Shown here: piece after piece, positions 6,310 to 7,535 of the stretch
Layout of the letters: the number at the start of each line of letters is the position of its first letter
Numbering within the stretch: position 1 is the first letter of the stretch
From: Balneolaceae bacterium
GTDB lineage: Bacteria > Bacteroidota > Rhodothermia > Balneolales > Balneolaceae
NCBI GenBank assembly: GCA_021767245.1
Contig: JAASTO010000128.1
Coordinates: 1-7,535 of the forward strand
Length of the DNA stretch: 7,535 nucleotides
Reading direction: 5' to 3'
Notes under the pieces: generated by a model
The model's input: the letters and a program-made list of their open reading frames with translations, nothing else
What the model was told of the DNA's origin: nothing
The model's database searches: none
Position numbers and translations under genes: made by a program

Positions 6310-6449
6310 AAAGGGTAATTTTATTATTTTTGAGGAAAGGTAAAGAAATATGATTTCAGCGTTTTTATTAAAACTGTAAATAAATGCGTTTAGTGCCAAT
6401 CTGAAGTCATTATTTTGTATCATAGAACCCATCAAGAAAACTTATTTCC
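6310..6449. promoter_or_regulatory. Divergent promoter region between the 66-residue gene and the thioredoxin-like gene
   Basis: About 140 bp of AT-rich DNA separates two divergently read genes, so it should hold both promoters. Leftwards, TACCTTTC (6342-6335) resembles a TAnnTTTG -7 box. Rightwards, TATTTTG (6411-6417) followed by TATCAT (6418-6423) lies about 26-38 bases before ATG 6450. Neither has a convincing upstream element. No operator-like inverted repeat was evident. Confidence 0.35.
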
Positions 6450-6908
6450 ATGCAGAAGAAAACGATCATCATCATTGCTGTAAGCTTGTTCCTTGGGATA
6501 TTTGTGTATATATCGCTGAGTAACGTTCAGGCCCCGGTCAATGACAACTCTCCGGACTGGATCCCTATACATGAAGCTCAGGAAATGGCAAAGGAATCAG
6601 ATAAACTTATTTTTGTGGATGTATTTGAGATCGGGTGCCGGTATTGCCGGGCCATGGACCGTGAAGTATTTCCTGATTCCACGGTTCGTCAGGTTTTGGA
6701 TGCCAGTTACATTCCCGTCAGACTGGATGGGAACTCCACCGAATTGATCACCTTTAATAACGAACAGATTCCATCAAAAGATTTTGCACAAAGTAAAGGC
6801 GCTTATGTATTTCCGACTTCACTGATCCTGGATGCAGAAGGAAACGTTGTGAAGAAAAAAACCGGTTATATGGGCGTGGATGAGTTCCGGCAATTTCTAT
6901 ATCAATAA
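6450..6908 (+). CDS. Membrane-anchored thioredoxin-like protein (CRYC active site)
   Basis: This 152-residue protein has a short basic start (MQKK) and a hydrophobic helix at about 5-24, acting as a signal anchor that leaves the rest in the periplasm. A spacer leads into a thioredoxin fold. The pieces are strand KLIFVDVFE (52-60), active site GCRYC with Cys63/Cys66 heading a helix (RAMDREVF), DSTVRQVLDASYIPVRLD (77-93), then the cis-Pro loop VFPTSLILD (Pro122) and GNVVKKKTGYMG. This resembles the thioredoxin_7/DsbD-gamma/SoxW-like group rather than cytosolic TrxA, which has CGPC. It is probably a thiol-disulfide reductase or redox relay, with no target shown. No Shine-Dalgarno precedes ATG 6450. 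The next gene starts 22 bp after its stop and encodes an exported sugar dehydrogenase, so co-transcription is likely. A role in maturing that enzyme is only an inference. Confidence 0.88.
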   Translation: MQKKTIIIIAVSLFLGIFVYISLSNVQAPVNDNSPDWIPIHEAQEMAKESDKLIFVDVFEIGCRYCRAMDREVFPDSTVRQVLDASYIPVRLDGNSTELITFNNEQIPSKDFAQSKGAYVFPTSLILDAEGNVVKKKTGYMGVDEFRQFLYQ

Positions 6909-6920
6909 TATCAACAAACC

Positions 6921-6924
6921 GAGG
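6921..6924 (+). promoter_or_regulatory. Ribosome binding site of the sugar dehydrogenase gene
   Basis: GAGG lies six bases before ATG 6931, in the 22 bp gap after the thioredoxin-like gene. It is one of the few well-placed Shine-Dalgarno sequences in the window and fixes the start. It supports separate, efficient translation of the second gene of a two-gene transcript. Confidence 0.6.
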
Positions 6925-6930
6925 TCAATC

Positions 6931-7535
6931 ATGAATTTCAAAAAATTCAGTACGTCAACATTAATGGTATTCACATTGCTACTGGCAGGTGTAGGTTGCA
7001 ATGGTCAGTCAGGTGAAACGGATAACACCCCCGTGGACGTGAGTGTAGAAGCCGAAAAAGTGGTATCACTTGATGGTATTGGCTGGGGCATCGCATTTTT
7101 ACCTGAAGGTGACATGCTGGTGACCGAAAAAAGCGGAAAGCTATATCGTATCAATGGCGGTGAAGTGGTGGCTGAGATCACGGACGGTATTCCATCCGAT
7201 CTTCAGGTAAACGGACAAGGTGGCTTCCTGGATATTACCCTGCACCCCGATTATGAGAATAACGGCTGGATATATTTCTCCTATGCCTCAAGTGCCGGGG
7301 GAGGAGAAGGCAGCAATACCGCTATTATGAGAGCTAAACTGCAGAACGATGCATTGGTTGACTCAGAAGTTCTGTATAAGGCAGAACCGAACTCAACACG
7401 TGGACAGCATTACGGAAGCCGAATTGTTTTTGATAACGAAGGATACATGTTCTTCTCCGTTGGAGATCGAGGAAACAGAGACGTACTGCCTCAGGATATC
7501 ACCATGGATGGCGGAAAGGTGTATCGACTGAATGA
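6931..7535 (+). CDS. PQQ-dependent glucose/sorbosone (aldose sugar) dehydrogenase family protein, N-terminal part (cut by window edge)
   Basis: I translated it directly from ATG 6931; it stays open for 201 codons to the edge. A basic-hydrophobic leader (MNFKKFSTSTLMVFTLLLAGVGC) marks export. Cys23 is a possible lipidation site, but the -3 residue is Gly, so plain secretion is also possible. The body has the beta-propeller landmarks of the GSDH/YliI family: WGIAFLPEGDMLVTEKSGKLYRI (52-74), QGGFLDITLHPDYENNGWIYFSYAS (96-120), NTAIMRAKL (129-137), RGQHYGSRIVFDNEGYMFFSVGDRGNRD (157-184) and GGKVYRLN at the edge. His160 sits where the catalytic base lies in soluble glucose dehydrogenase. Members oxidise aldoses with PQQ and Ca2+ in the periplasm. 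The substrate cannot be predicted, and roughly half of a usual 370-450-residue protein is missing. It follows the thioredoxin-like gene by 22 bp. Confidence 0.92.
   Translation, partial: MNFKKFSTSTLMVFTLLLAGVGCNGQSGETDNTPVDVSVEAEKVVSLDGIGWGIAFLPEGDMLVTEKSGKLYRINGGEVVAEITDGIPSDLQVNGQGGFLDITLHPDYENNGWIYFSYASSAGGGEGSNTAIMRAKLQNDALVDSEVLYKAEPNSTRGQHYGSRIVFDNEGYMFFSVGDRGNRDVLPQDITMDGGKVYRLN

Noticed and set aside
5143..6342. Treating the TACCTTTT/TACCTTTC matches as proven promoters
   Set aside because: A one-mismatch match to the six fixed bases of TAnnTTTG is expected about once per 215 positions per strand, and no -33 element accompanies them. They are kept only as low-confidence candidates.

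Overview
The window looks like part of a chromosome from a Bacteroidota/Balneolota-type bacterium. This is inferred from weak or absent Shine-Dalgarno sequences before most genes, relaxed lipoprotein signals, moderate GC content and the character of the proteins. No rRNA, phage or IS marker fixes the taxon.

Positions 1-5867 hold seven genes, all read leftwards on the minus strand. In order of transcription they are: an excisionase/MerR-like HTH protein and an unrecognised acidic 94-residue protein that overlaps it by 14 bp; an OmpR-family response regulator and its sensor histidine kinase, overlapping by 11 bp; and a tripartite heavy-metal efflux system of outer-membrane factor, lipoprotein adaptor and the N-terminal third of a CusA/CzcA RND pump cut by the left edge. 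The likely logic is that the kinase senses envelope metal or metal stress and phosphorylates the regulator. The regulator then activates the efflux genes, and the RND pump, adaptor and TolC-like channel expel the cation across both membranes. The metal cannot be named from this window. The role of the HTH/94-residue pair is unknown.

Positions 5868-6108 have no protein gene. They hold a plus-strand hairpin followed by seven T that no plus-strand gene explains. A second GC-rich inverted repeat overlaps the left arm of that hairpin. A small RNA is the most interesting reading, and a terminator for the leftward 66-residue gene is the dull one.

A small leftward ORF (best start at 6309, 66 residues, unrecognised) faces a rightward pair across about 140 bp of AT-rich DNA. 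That pair is a membrane-anchored thioredoxin-like protein with a CRYC motif and, 22 bp later, the N-terminal part of an exported PQQ-type glucose/sorbosone (aldose sugar) dehydrogenase cut by the right edge. These two are probably co-transcribed and both act outside the inner membrane.

No tRNA, rRNA, CRISPR array, insertion sequence or attachment site was seen.
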